Shown: positions 7,877-16,558, numbered from the stretch's first letter. The stretch: DNA of 64,000 nucleotides from Oscillospiraceae bacterium (GCA_017538965.1 JAFYHU010000080.1:62001-126000), one strand, 5' to 3'. Program-made: numbers and translations. Notes: generated by a model from the letters alone, not told the origin.

Positions 7877-8188
7877 ATGGGCTTTTTTGACTTTTTCAAG
7901 GCAAACGACATCAACGCTGAAATTGCGAACCGGGGAGACAATTCTGTTCTTCTTGATGTTCGTGAAGCGGACGAATACAAGTCCGGGCATATTCCCGGCG
8001 CGGTGAATTTTCCGCTCTCTGCGCTGAACCAGACAAAACTGCCCTGGGACAAAAGCACGGAACTCCTCGTCTATTGCCTTGCCGGAACCAGAAGCAGGAG
8101 AGCAGTGAGTTTTCTCCAAAGCCGGGGTTTTTCGAATGTGAAGAACATAGGCGGCATCAGATCGTATCAGGGAAATCTTGAGCAATAA
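7877..8188 (+). CDS. Single-domain rhodanese
   Basis: A 103-residue sulfurtransferase-fold protein. It shows the family order: LLDVREADEYKSGHIPGA near residues 25-45 and an active-site loop CLAGTRS with the catalytic Cys near residue 69 in the context LLVYC. It should carry a persulfide sulfur for transfer to an acceptor such as cyanide, thioredoxin or a cysteine biosynthetic enzyme. I chose the ATG at 7877 because AGGGAG lies nine bases upstream; the ATG at 7868 would touch that site. The next genes (a zinc-ribbon protein and MsrA) follow on the same strand at short spacing and probably share its promoter, pointing to sulfur or redox stress. Confidence 0.9.
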   Translation: MGFFDFFKANDINAEIANRGDNSVLLDVREADEYKSGHIPGAVNFPLSALNQTKLPWDKSTELLVYCLAGTRSRRAVSFLQSRGFSNVKNIGGIRSYQGNLEQ

Positions 8189-8210
8189 CATGTGACAGAA
8201 GGATACCGTC

Positions 8211-8459
8211 ATGTTTACAGAGAACTACCAGAAAATGCTTCGGGCCAGGAGCATGAACAACAGGGGAGCATTGCTGGATTCCAAAGAATGCGGTTGCTTT
8301 TTCTGCCTGAAAATCTATGTTCCGACACAAATAACCAGTTGGCTAAACGAGGAGACGGCATTGTGTCCATACTGTAATGTGGACGCGGTGATTCCGGAAA
8401 GCTATGACTATGAACTGGATGACTCGCTTCTGCTGGCAATGAAGGAATACTGGTTTTAA
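8211..8459 (+). CDS. Small zinc-ribbon cytoplasmic protein
   Basis: An 82-residue protein with two Cys pairs, CGCFFC and CPYC, spaced about 25 residues apart and thus likely binding one zinc. The tail YDYELDDSLLLAMKEYWF is acidic and aromatic. Similar short proteins occur widely in Bacillota and enterobacteria as uncharacterised cytoplasmic proteins. The ribosome site AGAAGGA lies seven bases before the ATG. Placed 22 bases after the rhodanese gene and 31 before msrA, so probably co-transcribed. Function unknown. Confidence 0.75.
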   Translation: MFTENYQKMLRARSMNNRGALLDSKECGCFFCLKIYVPTQITSWLNEETALCPYCNVDAVIPESYDYELDDSLLLAMKEYWF

Positions 8460-8490
8460 GCTGTAATTTCAAAAAGGAGAGGAAAACACA

Positions 8491-9006
8491 TTGAAGACGA
8501 TATACTTTGCGGGCGGATGCTTCTGGGGTACTCAGAAGTTCTTTGACCAATTTGACGGCGTGATCAGAACGGAGGTCGGCTATGCAAACGGCCCGACAGA
8601 GAACCCGAGTTATCAGGAAGTATGCGCTGGATCCGGGCATGCCGAGACCGTTCGGGTCGACTATGACAGTGACATAATCAGTCTGGAAAAGCTGATCGAA
8701 TACTATTTCATGACGATTGACCCGCTGGCCTATCATCGCCAGGGAGCGGATATGGGAATTCAATATCGGACAGGCATCTTTTATGCGGACGATGAGGATC
8801 TGCCTGTCATTAAGGCCTGCTATGCAAAAGAACAGGAAAAATATAAGCAGAACATGGAGGTGGAATGCCTGCCGCTGGAAAACTTCTATACGGCGGAAGA
8901 ATACCACCAGAAGTATCTGGACAAGAATCCGGGCGGTTACTGCCATATCCCGCGCGCACTGTTCAGCCTGCAGAAGAATAAAAAGGGCATAACATGTCAG
9001 AAATAA
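8491..9006 (+). CDS. msrA: Peptide methionine-(S)-S-oxide reductase
   Basis: Repairs oxidised methionine in proteins, reducing methionine-(S)-sulfoxide at the expense of thioredoxin. The catalytic GGCFWG motif is at residues 8-13 (Cys10). The family's GYANG, YQEVC, GHAE and YHQKYL motifs follow in order, and the length (171) is normal for a single MsrA domain. Translation appears to start with TTG at 8491, seven bases after AAAGGAGAGG; there is no competing ATG. No MsrB domain is fused or adjacent. It overlaps the start of a decayed glycosyltransferase gene by 13 bases, as in an old operon. Confidence 0.95.
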   Translation: MKTIYFAGGCFWGTQKFFDQFDGVIRTEVGYANGPTENPSYQEVCAGSGHAETVRVDYDSDIISLEKLIEYYFMTIDPLAYHRQGADMGIQYRTGIFYADDEDLPVIKACYAKEQEKYKQNMEVECLPLENFYTAEEYHQKYLDKNPGGYCHIPRALFSLQKNKKGITCQK

Positions 9007-9184
9007 AGAACATATCAGTCGTTATACCGGCGCATAACGAAGAGAATTATATCAAAAAATGCATTGAATCCGTAAAAGCAGCAGCGAATGAAGGTAAACA
9101 ACAGAATGTGATGCGAGAATCCTGAAGAGTTATCGCCCTCTTAAGGCAAAAAAATACAGGACCAGGCTCGCCGGACGGATCTGA
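8994..9184 (+). pseudogene. Glycosyltransferase family 2 remnant with internal deletion
   Basis: From ATG 8994 the frame gives ISVVIPAHNEENYIKKC, the nucleotide-sugar-binding start of a GT-A glycosyltransferase, but stops at 9125. In another frame, 9113-9184 encodes ARILKSYRPLKAKKYRTRL and a short end, which looks like the basic C-terminal tail of the same kind of enzyme. The catalytic middle (about 200 residues, including the DxD site) is missing, and the two ends are joined out of frame. I read this as one gene collapsed by deletion. The start overlaps msrA by 13 bases. Confidence 0.6.
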
Positions 9185-9210
9185 ATAATTCTTAATTCAC
9201 GAAATCTTCA

Positions 9211-9239
9211 TTGAATTTCCCGGCGGATCGGAGTAGAAT
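9211..9239 (+). promoter_or_regulatory. Promoter of the chagasin-like lipoprotein gene
   Basis: TTGAAT, 17 bases, TAGAAT; an AAGGAGG ribosome site follows eight bases before the ATG. Confidence 0.75.
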
Positions 9240-9265
9240 CCCGCGCGTGCAAGGAGGAAATCCAA

Positions 9266-9682
9266 ATGAAGAAACTGATTATTCCGGCTCTTGCAGCCGT
9301 TCTGATTTTTACAGCCTGCGGGAAGGATACACCCAAGCCCCAAACCGTATCCATTACGCTTGATTCCAATCCTACTACAGGCTTCAGCTGGCAGGTCGCA
9401 CAGTCGGAAGAACTGTTCAGCGTTGAGACAAATTATGTCGAAGACGAACACGAAGAAGATCTGGTCGGCGTCGGCGGGAAAGAAACCATTACGCTTACGC
9501 CGCTGAAAGCCGGGAAGACCGAAGTTACACTGACTTATGCAAGACCGTGGGAAGGCGGAGAACAGGCTGACCAGATCATTTATGTTTTCAATATAGACAA
9601 GAACCTTCAGGTTGAAACCGTCGATTCATACAGTATGGGTGTGAATGAAACGCTTCCGACACCTGAACCGGTAATTAATTAA
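9266..9682 (+). CDS. Chagasin-like (I42) cysteine-protease inhibitor lipoprotein
   Basis: A 138-residue secreted inhibitor predicted to block papain-family cysteine proteases. The signal peptide ends in a lipobox FTAC with Cys18 as the lipidated residue, so the protein should sit on the outer face of the membrane. The three loops that define chagasin are all present: NPTTGF at 35-40, GVGG at 68-71 and RPW at 93-95, with the beta-rich spacing expected between them. It has its own promoter and terminator. Bacterial I42 proteins may guard against the cell's own or host cysteine proteases; no papain-like protease is visible in this window. The family assignment rests on loop motifs and is strong; the target is inference. 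Confidence 0.85.
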   Translation: MKKLIIPALAAVLIFTACGKDTPKPQTVSITLDSNPTTGFSWQVAQSEELFSVETNYVEDEHEEDLVGVGGKETITLTPLKAGKTEVTLTYARPWEGGEQADQIIYVFNIDKNLQVETVDSYSMGVNETLPTPEPVIN

Positions 9683-9712
9683 GGCTTCCATCCCGGGAGC
9701 CTTTGCTTTTTG
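9682..9712 (+). terminator. Terminator, copy B of the duplicated module
   Basis: Stem AGGCTTCC / GGGAGCCT, loop ATCCC, then TTTGCTTTTT. It begins on the last base of the lipoprotein stop codon. Bases 9688-9720 are identical to 6033-6065. Confidence 0.85.
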
Positions 9713-9741
9713 TTGTGAAAAGTTAGCCCCTGTGCTAAAAT
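9713..9741 (+). promoter_or_regulatory. Promoter, copy B of the duplicated module
   Basis: TTGTGA, 17 bases, TAAAAT. It leads to the histidine-phosphatase gene 33 bases downstream. Confidence 0.7.
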
Positions 9742-9774
9742 ACTTTAAAAAGCAAAATGAAAGGCAAGACTGCA

Positions 9775-10413
9775 ATGACGATTTATGTAATACGCCATGG
9801 TGAAACGGCATTAAACGCGAAAGCCATCATGCAGGGGTGGCTGGACGAACCCCTGAATCAAAGCGGCAGAGACCTTGCCGAGATTACAGGACAGGCTATG
9901 AAAGGAATTCATTTCGACCGCTGCATTTCAAGCCCGCTGATCAGAGCGAAGGAGACCGCAGAGATTGTCCTGCGAGAGAGCGGAAACGACATTCCGATCG
10001 ATGTTGATGACAGCATCCGCGAAATCAATTTCGGCGATCTGGAAGGCAGGAAACTCTCGGAAATGGGAGAAACGGGCCTGCTGTTTTATACGGATCCCTT
10101 TCACTTCTCCGGATTTCCAAATGGGGAGACTATCCAGGAAGTCTGCGAAAGAACGCAGCGGTTTCTGAAGAAACTGATTGAGCAGGATGACGGACAAACA
10201 TACCTGATCGGAGCCCATGGCTGCGCGCTGAGAGCAATGCTGAATTTTCTCTATCAGGATCCTTCCGATTTCTGGCGCGGCCATGCCCCATACAACTGTT
10301 CGGTGAGTATAGTGGAAGTCAAAGACGGAAACCCGAGACTTGTTGCGGAGGATAAGGTTTATTACGACCAAAGTCTGATAGTTGACAGATACAAAGGGGA
10401 ATTAAACAGGTGA
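9775..10413 (+). CDS. Histidine phosphatase (phosphoglycerate-mutase-like)
   Basis: Cytoplasmic phosphatase of the branch-1 histidine phosphatase family. The catalytic RHGE motif is at residues 7-10, followed by SSPLIRAKETAE with the second Arg, an acidic REINFGDLEG, and GAHGCALR with the second His near residue 143. All catalytic elements are intact. The length of 212 suits small-molecule phosphatases such as CobC or broad GpmB types. It is not the glycolytic cofactor-dependent enzyme with certainty, since substrate residues cannot be judged by eye. I prefer the ATG at 9775 (AAAGGCA ribosome site) over 9757. The stop is followed at once by the next gene. Confidence 0.85.
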   Translation: MTIYVIRHGETALNAKAIMQGWLDEPLNQSGRDLAEITGQAMKGIHFDRCISSPLIRAKETAEIVLRESGNDIPIDVDDSIREINFGDLEGRKLSEMGETGLLFYTDPFHFSGFPNGETIQEVCERTQRFLKKLIEQDDGQTYLIGAHGCALRAMLNFLYQDPSDFWRGHAPYNCSVSIVEVKDGNPRLVAEDKVYYDQSLIVDRYKGELNR

Positions 10414-10425
10414 ATGGAGACCGAC

Positions 10426-10878
10426 ATGACCAGAAGAGACTATGCTGAACAGCTTTCAAAGATCGATCCAGAACAGCCGGATGCCCTGGAAAGGCTTGCG
10501 ACGCTGAATGAGACCGACTATATCGAACGCGGAGAAAACCTGAATGATCCCGACGTCATCAATGAGCTTTACGACAGCGCCATGGAAGAACTGGAACGGT
10601 ACAAAGAGAAGTACGATGACCTGCTGGAAAGAATCAACAGCGAATTGCGCAAAGCAGGAGCTACGGAGGCACAGATCAACTGGGGCCTGTTCGGTGATGT
10701 TGAACTGCCGACCATGGCATATCTGTACTGTAACGCCATGGCCAGGAAACTGATCCAGTACAGCTGTCAGATTGTGTATTGCCTCGGCGAACTGCAGATG
10801 CTCAGCAAATACACGGACAAGGTTGACATGGAGAGAGTTCGAAAGATTCGAAAAGAATACAGAAGAAGGTTCGGATAA
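10426..10878 (+). CDS. Acidic helical hypothetical protein
   Basis: A 150-residue charged, mostly alpha-helical protein with no motif I recognise. Residues 40-75 (NELYDSAMEELERYKEKYDD and the next turn) look like a coiled coil. The C-terminus is basic (RVRKIRKEYRRRFG). No signal peptide or membrane span. GGAG lies six bases before the ATG at 10426; another ATG at 10414 directly touches the preceding stop and lacks a ribosome site. It sits in an apparent operon between the phosphatase and the ABC exporter genes (32 bases to the next start). Function unknown. Confidence 0.65.
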   Translation: MTRRDYAEQLSKIDPEQPDALERLATLNETDYIERGENLNDPDVINELYDSAMEELERYKEKYDDLLERINSELRKAGATEAQINWGLFGDVELPTMAYLYCNAMARKLIQYSCQIVYCLGELQMLSKYTDKVDMERVRKIRKEYRRRFG

Positions 10879-10909
10879 TGTACAGAAAAACGAGGGACAG
10901 AGGAGAAAG

Positions 10910-12655
10910 ATGCCTATGCTGAAAACACTGCTGAGCTGCCTGCGGGAATACCGGCGGGAGTCGATTCTGACGCCGGTGTTCGTCACCTGCGAGGTGCTTC
11001 TCGAATGTCTGATCCCGCTTTTGATGGCGAAGCTTATTGACGATATGGACGGGACGACTCTCCGCCCCGTTCTGATTTACGGCGCGGTGCTGACGATTCT
11101 GGCCCTTGTCTCGCTGTGGTTCGGTGTGCTCTCCAGTCGGAGCGCGGCGAAAGCCTCCGCAGGCTTTGCCAAAAACCTGCGGAAGGATCTGTTTTTCCGG
11201 ATTCAGGATTTCTCCTTTGCCGATATCGATCTGTTTACCACGCCGTCTCTGATCACCCGCATGACCACGGACGTGACCAACGTACAGAATGCGTATCAGA
11301 TGATCCTGCGGATTGCCGTACGCACACCGCTGATGATCGTTTTTTCACTCGTCATGAGCCTCGCCGTGAGTGTGCGGATGTCGCTGATCTTCCTGTGCGT
11401 CCTGCCGGTTCTGGCGCTGTTCCTGTTCGGCATCAGCTGGAAAACATTTCCGCTCTTTCGGAATATCTTCAAGGAGTATGACGCGCTGAACACGAGCGTA
11501 GAGGAAAACGTCGAAGGTATCCGGGTTGTCAAGGCCTTTGTGCGCGAGGACTATGAGACCAAAAACTTTCAAAACGCCTCGGAGCAGGTTCGGCGCGACT
11601 ACACCCACGCGGAGCGTATCATGGCGCTCAACAGCCCGGCCATGACCTTCTGCGTTTTCCTCGTGATTCTGCTGGTCGCTTTCCTCGGCGGCAGGCTGAT
11701 CATCACCAGCCTCGGCACGGATCTCAGCACCGGCGAACTCAGTACGCTCACAAGCTACGGCATGCAGATCCTGGTGGCAGTGATGATGCTGTCGACGGTC
11801 TTCAGCACGGCTTCCATGGCCGCGGAGGCGGGGCACCGCATCACGGAGGTGCTGAACTACAAGAGTACGCTCACTTCGCCCGAAAACGGCGCAACAGAAG
11901 TGAAGGACGGAAGCATCCGCTTCGACCACGTCAGCTTCCGCTACCGGAAGGACAGCGAACGCACGGCCCTGCAGGACATCAATCTGAATATCCCTTCCGG
12001 CACCACGGTGGGCATCATCGGCGGTACCGGCTCTTCCAAATCCACGCTGATCCAGCTCATCCCCCGTCTCTATGACGTGAGCGAGGGGGCAGTCTATGTC
12101 GGGGGACGGGATGTGTGCGAATACGATCTGACGGTGCTTCGGGACGCAGTCGCGGTGGTGCTGCAGAAAAACGTGGTGTTCTCCGGAACCGTCAGGGAAA
12201 ACCTCCGCTGGGGCAGCGAAAGCGCCGGCGACGAGGAACTGGAAAACGCCTGCCGCATGGCACAGGCAGATGAATTCATCCGACAGATGCCGGACGGTTA
12301 TGATACCGTGATCGATCAGGACGGCGCAAACATCTCCGGCGGGCAGAAGCAGCGCATCTGCCTTGCCCGGGCCCTGCTCAAGAAACCGAAAATCCTGATT
12401 CTGGATGATTCGACCTCCGCGGTGGATACAAGGACGGATGCGCTGATCCGGAACGCGCTGAAGACGGAGATCCCGGATACCACAAAGATCATCATCGCTC
12501 AGCGCATCAGCTCTGTTCAGGATGCGGATACGATCCTGGTCATGGACAGCGGAAAGATCGTCGAGCAGGGCAATCACAAGACGCTGCTGAAACGAAAGGG
12601 CATCTACTATGAGGTCTGGCAGTCCCAGACAAAGAAGGAGGCGGATGCGGAATGA
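10910..12655 (+). CDS. ABC exporter half, degenerate-site subunit
   Basis: A 581-residue fused membrane-ATPase protein (six-helix exporter domain, then nucleotide-binding domain) of the heterodimeric drug or lipid exporter class. The ATPase has a slightly altered Walker A (GGTGSSKST), a canonical signature ISGGQKQR, Walker B LILDDSTSAVD with Asp replacing the catalytic Glu, and IAQR with Gln in place of the switch His. These are the changes seen in the degenerate half of TM287/288- and BmrCD-like pairs, so this subunit should bind but hardly hydrolyse ATP at its own site. The start at 10910 follows AGGAG. Its stop overlaps the partner's start (ATGA). The substrate cannot be told. Confidence 0.92.
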   Translation: MPMLKTLLSCLREYRRESILTPVFVTCEVLLECLIPLLMAKLIDDMDGTTLRPVLIYGAVLTILALVSLWFGVLSSRSAAKASAGFAKNLRKDLFFRIQDFSFADIDLFTTPSLITRMTTDVTNVQNAYQMILRIAVRTPLMIVFSLVMSLAVSVRMSLIFLCVLPVLALFLFGISWKTFPLFRNIFKEYDALNTSVEENVEGIRVVKAFVREDYETKNFQNASEQVRRDYTHAERIMALNSPAMTFCVFLVILLVAFLGGRLIITSLGTDLSTGELSTLTSYGMQILVAVMMLSTVFSTASMAAEAGHRITEVLNYKSTLTSPENGATEVKDGSIRFDHVSFRYRKDSERTALQDINLNIPSGTTVGIIGGTGSSKSTLIQLIPRLYDVSEGAVYVGGRDVCEYDLTVLRDAVAVVLQKNVVFSGTVRENLRWGSESAGDEELENACRMAQADEFIRQMPDGYDTVIDQDGANISGGQKQRICLARALLKKPKILILDDSTSAVDTRTDALIRNALKTEIPDTTKIIIAQRISSVQDADTILVMDSGKIVEQGNHKTLLKRKGIYYEVWQSQTKKEADAE

Positions 12656-14535
12656 AGCAGGGTGTGTTCGGAAGACTGCTGCGGTATATCTTTGGACACT
12701 ACCGCTGGCGTCTGCTTGCCGTCATGCTGTGCATCGCTGTCAGCGCGCTTGCTCCGCTCGCCGGAATCATCTATACGCGGCAGATCGTCGATACCTGTAT
12801 CGTGCCGGGACTCAAAACCGGCCTGGATTCCGTATGGCCGAATCTGGTGAGAATGGCGATGAAAATGGGAATCGTCTTTATGCTGGGCGTGATCGCCACC
12901 GGTGTCTATACCCAGTTGATGGCCCGTATCGGACAGGGCACGCTGAATCATCTGCGCGATGACATGTTTGAGAGAATGGAGACGCTTCCCGTCCGTTACT
13001 TCGATACCCATGCCCGCGGCGATATCATGAGCACCTACACAAACGATACCGACGCCATCCGGCAGCTGATCAGCCAGAGTCTGCCGATGCTGTTCCAGTC
13101 GATTCTGTCGATCATCTCGATCGGCATCACGATGCTCTCATTCAGTGTATGGCTCTCGGTGCTGGTAGCGGCGGTGCTGCTGGTGATGACGCTGATTACG
13201 AAGAAATTCAGCAGAGAGAGCGGCGAATACATGGGCAGGCAGCAGAACTCGCTGGCGAAGGTCGAAAGTTATGTCGAGGAGATCATCCAGGGAGAAAAGG
13301 TGGTCAAGGTCTTCAACCACGAAGCCAGGAGCAAGGAAAAGATGGTGGATCTGAACGAGCAGCTTTTCTCCGACTGCTGCAGGGCAAACCGGGTCGGCAA
13401 TGAACTGATGCCGATTCTGAACAATGTCGGCAACCTCATGTATGTGCTCGTAGCCATCATCGGCGGCATTATCATCATGCTGAAGCTGCCGAATCTCAGC
13501 CTCGCAGGCATGGGCGCACTGTCGATCGGAACCGTCATGTCCTTCCTGAGCATGTCCCGCGGGCTCTCGCAGACGGTCGGACAGATCTCAATGCAGGTTC
13601 CGCTCTATACGATGGGCATCGCCGGCGCCGGACGGGTCTTCGAACTGATGGATCAGCAGCCGGAAGAGGACGGAGGTTATGTGACCCTGGTACATATCAG
13701 CCGGGATGCAGACGGAATGCCGGAGGAATCGAAGACAGCCACCGGAAACTGGGCGTGGAAGGATACCCGGAAGGATGACCGGCCTGCATCCTATACGGAA
13801 CTGCGCGGCAAGGTGGAACTGGATCATGTGGATTTCGGGTATACGCCGGAAAAACAGGTTCTGTTTGACGTGAGTCTGCTGGCAAAGCCCGGGCAGAAGA
13901 TTGCATTTGTCGGTACGACAGGTGCGGGCAAGACCACGATTACGAACCTGATCAATCGCTTCTACGACATCGCGGACGGAAAGATCCGCTACGACGACAT
14001 CAACATCACGCAGATCAGAAAACCCGATCTGCGCCGCTCGCTGGGCATGGTGCTGCAGGAGGTCAATCTTTTCTCCGGTACCATCATGGACAACATCCGC
14101 TTCGGCAAACTGGACGCGACCGACGACGAGTGCATCAACGCGGCAAAGCTGGCAAACGCTCACGACTTTATCTCGCGTCTGCCGGACGGCTATCATACAA
14201 AGATCACCGCGAGCGGCGGGCGGCTCAGCCAGGGCCAGCGCCAGCTCATCTCCATCGCGAGAGCCGCAGTGGCCGATCCGCCGGTCATGATCCTCGACGA
14301 AGCGACCTCATCCATCGATACGCGTACCGAAGCCCTGGTACAGACTGGGATGGACAATCTGATGAAGGGAAGAACGGTCTTCGTCATTGCCCACCGCCTG
14401 TCCACCGTGCGCAACAGCGATGCAATCATGGTGCTTGACCACGGCCGAATCATTGAGCATGGCAGCCATGACGAGCTCATGGCCGCGAAGGGCAGATATT
14501 ATCAACTCTACACAGGCGCTTTTGACCTTACATAA
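12652..14535 (+). CDS. ABC exporter half, catalytic subunit
   Basis: Partner of the preceding protein, 627 residues, with an exporter membrane domain followed by a full ATPase: Walker A GTTGAGKTT, Walker B MILDEATSSID with the catalytic Glu, and switch VIAHR. Its signature is RLSQGQRQL rather than SGGQ, which fits the complementary asymmetry of heterodimers, where the altered signature faces the degenerate site. An insertion of about 30 residues precedes the nucleotide-binding domain (near residues 345-385). It is translationally coupled to the first half by the ATGA overlap, and the next gene, a secreted phosphatase, starts 18 bases after its stop. Confidence 0.93.
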   Translation: MKQGVFGRLLRYIFGHYRWRLLAVMLCIAVSALAPLAGIIYTRQIVDTCIVPGLKTGLDSVWPNLVRMAMKMGIVFMLGVIATGVYTQLMARIGQGTLNHLRDDMFERMETLPVRYFDTHARGDIMSTYTNDTDAIRQLISQSLPMLFQSILSIISIGITMLSFSVWLSVLVAAVLLVMTLITKKFSRESGEYMGRQQNSLAKVESYVEEIIQGEKVVKVFNHEARSKEKMVDLNEQLFSDCCRANRVGNELMPILNNVGNLMYVLVAIIGGIIIMLKLPNLSLAGMGALSIGTVMSFLSMSRGLSQTVGQISMQVPLYTMGIAGAGRVFELMDQQPEEDGGYVTLVHISRDADGMPEESKTATGNWAWKDTRKDDRPASYTELRGKVELDHVDFGYTPEKQVLFDVSLLAKPGQKIAFVGTTGAGKTTITNLINRFYDIADGKIRYDDINITQIRKPDLRRSLGMVLQEVNLFSGTIMDNIRFGKLDATDDECINAAKLANAHDFISRLPDGYHTKITASGGRLSQGQRQLISIARAAVADPPVMILDEATSSIDTRTEALVQTGMDNLMKGRTVFVIAHRLSTVRNSDAIMVLDHGRIIEHGSHDELMAAKGRYYQLYTGAFDLT

Positions 14536-14553
14536 AGAAAGAAGGAGCTTAAA

Positions 14554-15738
14554 ATGAAGAGAACAAAAAAGACAGCAGTCCTGACGGTGCTCTGCATCTG
14601 CATGATATTGTCGTTGATCGGGATGGGGCCGGCATCGGCAGATTCGATCAATCCGGTCAGAGATGCCTGTCCCGTCCCGGTTTCGAATACGGAAGAGGCT
14701 CCCGAGCTGATCGACTGTCCTCTGGTCTACAGTACGGAGAGTGCGGGTGCCAATCTGCGGATTTCCATCGACGACTTCAACGCACTGGGATTTGCCTGCG
14801 GAGACAGCGTGGATCTTTCCTTCTCCAACGGATATACGCTGGAAGATCTCCCGTATTACAGCGGTTACTTTGTCGAAGCCTATCAGCCTCTCCTGGTTGC
14901 CTATCCGGGCGCGGAATATGTAAAGGCATGCATCAATTACGGAGAAGATCTGTGGAAAGTGGCGGGCCTTTCGGAAGGAGATACGGCCAGCGTCCGCCTG
15001 CATGAAAAGGCAAAGTATCTCGCCATTCAGGAAGCTATGGATATCCGATACACGAATGACCGGGAAGACTATGAAAGCGATGAGGAGTATGCAAACTTCC
15101 GCTGCGTCACCGCGGGAAGCATCAAAGAAAACAATCTGTACCGTTCGGCGTCGCCCTGCAACAACAAGTACCGGCGTGCGTCAACGACGGATGATCTGGC
15201 GGAAGCGGCAGGGGTGAACTTCATGCTGAATCTTTCGGACAATGAAGAGCAAATCGGCGGTTTTATTGCCGCGGAAGATTTTGATTCTCCCTGGTTTCTG
15301 GAGCTTTATCAAAACGGAAAGGTCGTCCCTCTGTATCTTTCGATGAACTTCCTGGCCGATGATTTTCAGAAAACGCTGGCCGAGGGTCTGAACGTCATGG
15401 CGGATCAGGAAGGCCCGTATCTGGTACACTGCGTTGAGGGAAAGGACCGGACCGGCTTTGTCTGCATCCTGCTGGAGGCGCTCTGCGGCGCAAGCTATGA
15501 CGAGATCGAAGACGACTATATGCTCACCTACGACAACTATTACGCGATCAACGAGCAGACGGATCCGGAGCGATACCGCATCCTCAAGGAGCAGAACATG
15601 GACGTGATGCTGGAAGCAATTGTCGGGGACGAGAGCGTCGATATCACGAGCGCAGACCTTTCAAAATACGCGGAGGAGTATCTGATCCGGATCGGCGTGA
15701 GCGAGCAGGCCGTGGAGAAACTGAAGGCGAATCTGTAA
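14554..15738 (+). CDS. Secreted protein-tyrosine/lipid phosphatase (LipA-like)
   Basis: A 394-residue exported phosphatase. Residues 1-29 form a signal peptide ending ASA-D. The P-loop HCVEGKDRTG near residue 290 supplies the catalytic Cys and Arg of the CX5R class. The GKDRTG form is typical of bacterial tyrosine/phosphoinositide phosphatases such as Listeria LipA. An upstream Asp-containing region and a C-terminal YMLTYDNYY helix agree. The N-terminal 150 residues (with AGANLRISIDDFNALGFACG) resemble a small beta domain found fused to such phosphatases. AGAAAGAAGGAG precedes the ATG. It is probably co-transcribed with the exporter genes. Its substrate (phosphoprotein or phosphoinositide outside the cell) is unknown. 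Confidence 0.85.
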   Translation: MKRTKKTAVLTVLCICMILSLIGMGPASADSINPVRDACPVPVSNTEEAPELIDCPLVYSTESAGANLRISIDDFNALGFACGDSVDLSFSNGYTLEDLPYYSGYFVEAYQPLLVAYPGAEYVKACINYGEDLWKVAGLSEGDTASVRLHEKAKYLAIQEAMDIRYTNDREDYESDEEYANFRCVTAGSIKENNLYRSASPCNNKYRRASTTDDLAEAAGVNFMLNLSDNEEQIGGFIAAEDFDSPWFLELYQNGKVVPLYLSMNFLADDFQKTLAEGLNVMADQEGPYLVHCVEGKDRTGFVCILLEALCGASYDEIEDDYMLTYDNYYAINEQTDPERYRILKEQNMDVMLEAIVGDESVDITSADLSKYAEEYLIRIGVSEQAVEKLKANL

Positions 15739-15769
15739 AGAACTCAGGAAAACTTAAAAAAAGAGGATA

Positions 15770-15800
15770 CGACCCCGTTTTTTTGTGCTTTGTTTTCGTA
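15770..15800 (+). promoter_or_regulatory. Putative SigI-type promoter before sigI
   Basis: CGACCCC, then 20 bases from the end of ACCCC to CGTA (15797-15800). The ACCCC / CGWA pattern is what is reported for SigI-family promoters. The same arrangement with identical spacing occurs at 17491-17521, so sigI is likely self-activating. Confidence 0.7.
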
Positions 15801-15826
15801 TACCTGAGTGAAAGTAGTGTGCACGA

Positions 15827-16558
15827 ATGAAAACAGAGTCTGTCAACGAACTTGCCGTACGCGCGGCATGGGACGAAAGCGCCAGGGAAGAGTTGATCCG
15901 TCAGCAGGAACAGAACATCCTGCGCATGGCGTCCCGTGCCAGCTATCGGTATATTACAAAAAGTGATGATGAGTGGTCGATCGCACTGGTTGCCTTTTCC
16001 GACGCGATCGACCGATACAGCCCGGAGAAGGGAGATTTTCTCGCCTTTGCCAGGCTTGTCATTTCGCACGCACTGACGGACTATCACCGGGGCCGGAGCG
16101 GAGGTTTGCAGGAGGTTCCGGTCTCACCCTTTGTTCTGGAGGGAAACGCAGATCCGGAAGAAGAGGAGGACACGGGCGGGGTTTATCTCGCCGTAGTTGA
16201 GCAGAGCAGGGAAGCCTCCGACAGGAGCATGCAGGATGAGGTCATCGCGGCCAACGAAATGCTGGCGGAATACGGATTTCGATTCTATGATCTGACGGAA
16301 TGCTCACCGCGGCAGGAGAAGACCAGAATGCAGTGTGCCGCCGCCGTGCGGGCTCTGCTCGGCCGGCCGGAACTGATGAAGGAACTGAAAAGAACCCGGA
16401 AACTCCCGATCAGGGCCGTCGAAAACGCATCCGGAATTCCGCGAAAGATCCTGGATCGCTACCGAAAATACATCATCACCGCGACGCTGCTGCTGGAGGG
16501 CGACTATCCGCAGCTGGCCGAGTATCTGAAATTCGTCAGGGAGGAGGGCAAGACATGA
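15827..16558 (+). CDS. sigI: RNA polymerase sigma factor, SigI family
   Basis: A 243-residue alternative sigma factor. The N-terminal half has the region-2-like stretch SYRYITKSDDEWSIALVAFSDAID and YSPEKGDFLAFARLVISHAL, which is the hallmark of SigI proteins. The C-terminal half is the SigI-specific DNA-binding domain, ending IPRKILDRYRKYIIT, rather than an ordinary region 4. In Bacillus SigI answers heat and cell-envelope stress; in Clostridium thermocellum multiple SigI proteins sense polysaccharides outside the cell. The next gene is its membrane anti-sigma factor, overlapping by four bases. The matching promoter upstream suggests self-control. Confidence 0.88.
   Translation: MKTESVNELAVRAAWDESAREELIRQQEQNILRMASRASYRYITKSDDEWSIALVAFSDAIDRYSPEKGDFLAFARLVISHALTDYHRGRSGGLQEVPVSPFVLEGNADPEEEEDTGGVYLAVVEQSREASDRSMQDEVIAANEMLAEYGFRFYDLTECSPRQEKTRMQCAAAVRALLGRPELMKELKRTRKLPIRAVENASGIPRKILDRYRKYIITATLLLEGDYPQLAEYLKFVREEGKT

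Noticed and set aside
8994..9125. Small intact protein after msrA
   Set aside because: Its sequence is just the conserved start of a glycosyltransferase, and the gene's tail follows in another frame, so a deletion remnant is more likely.
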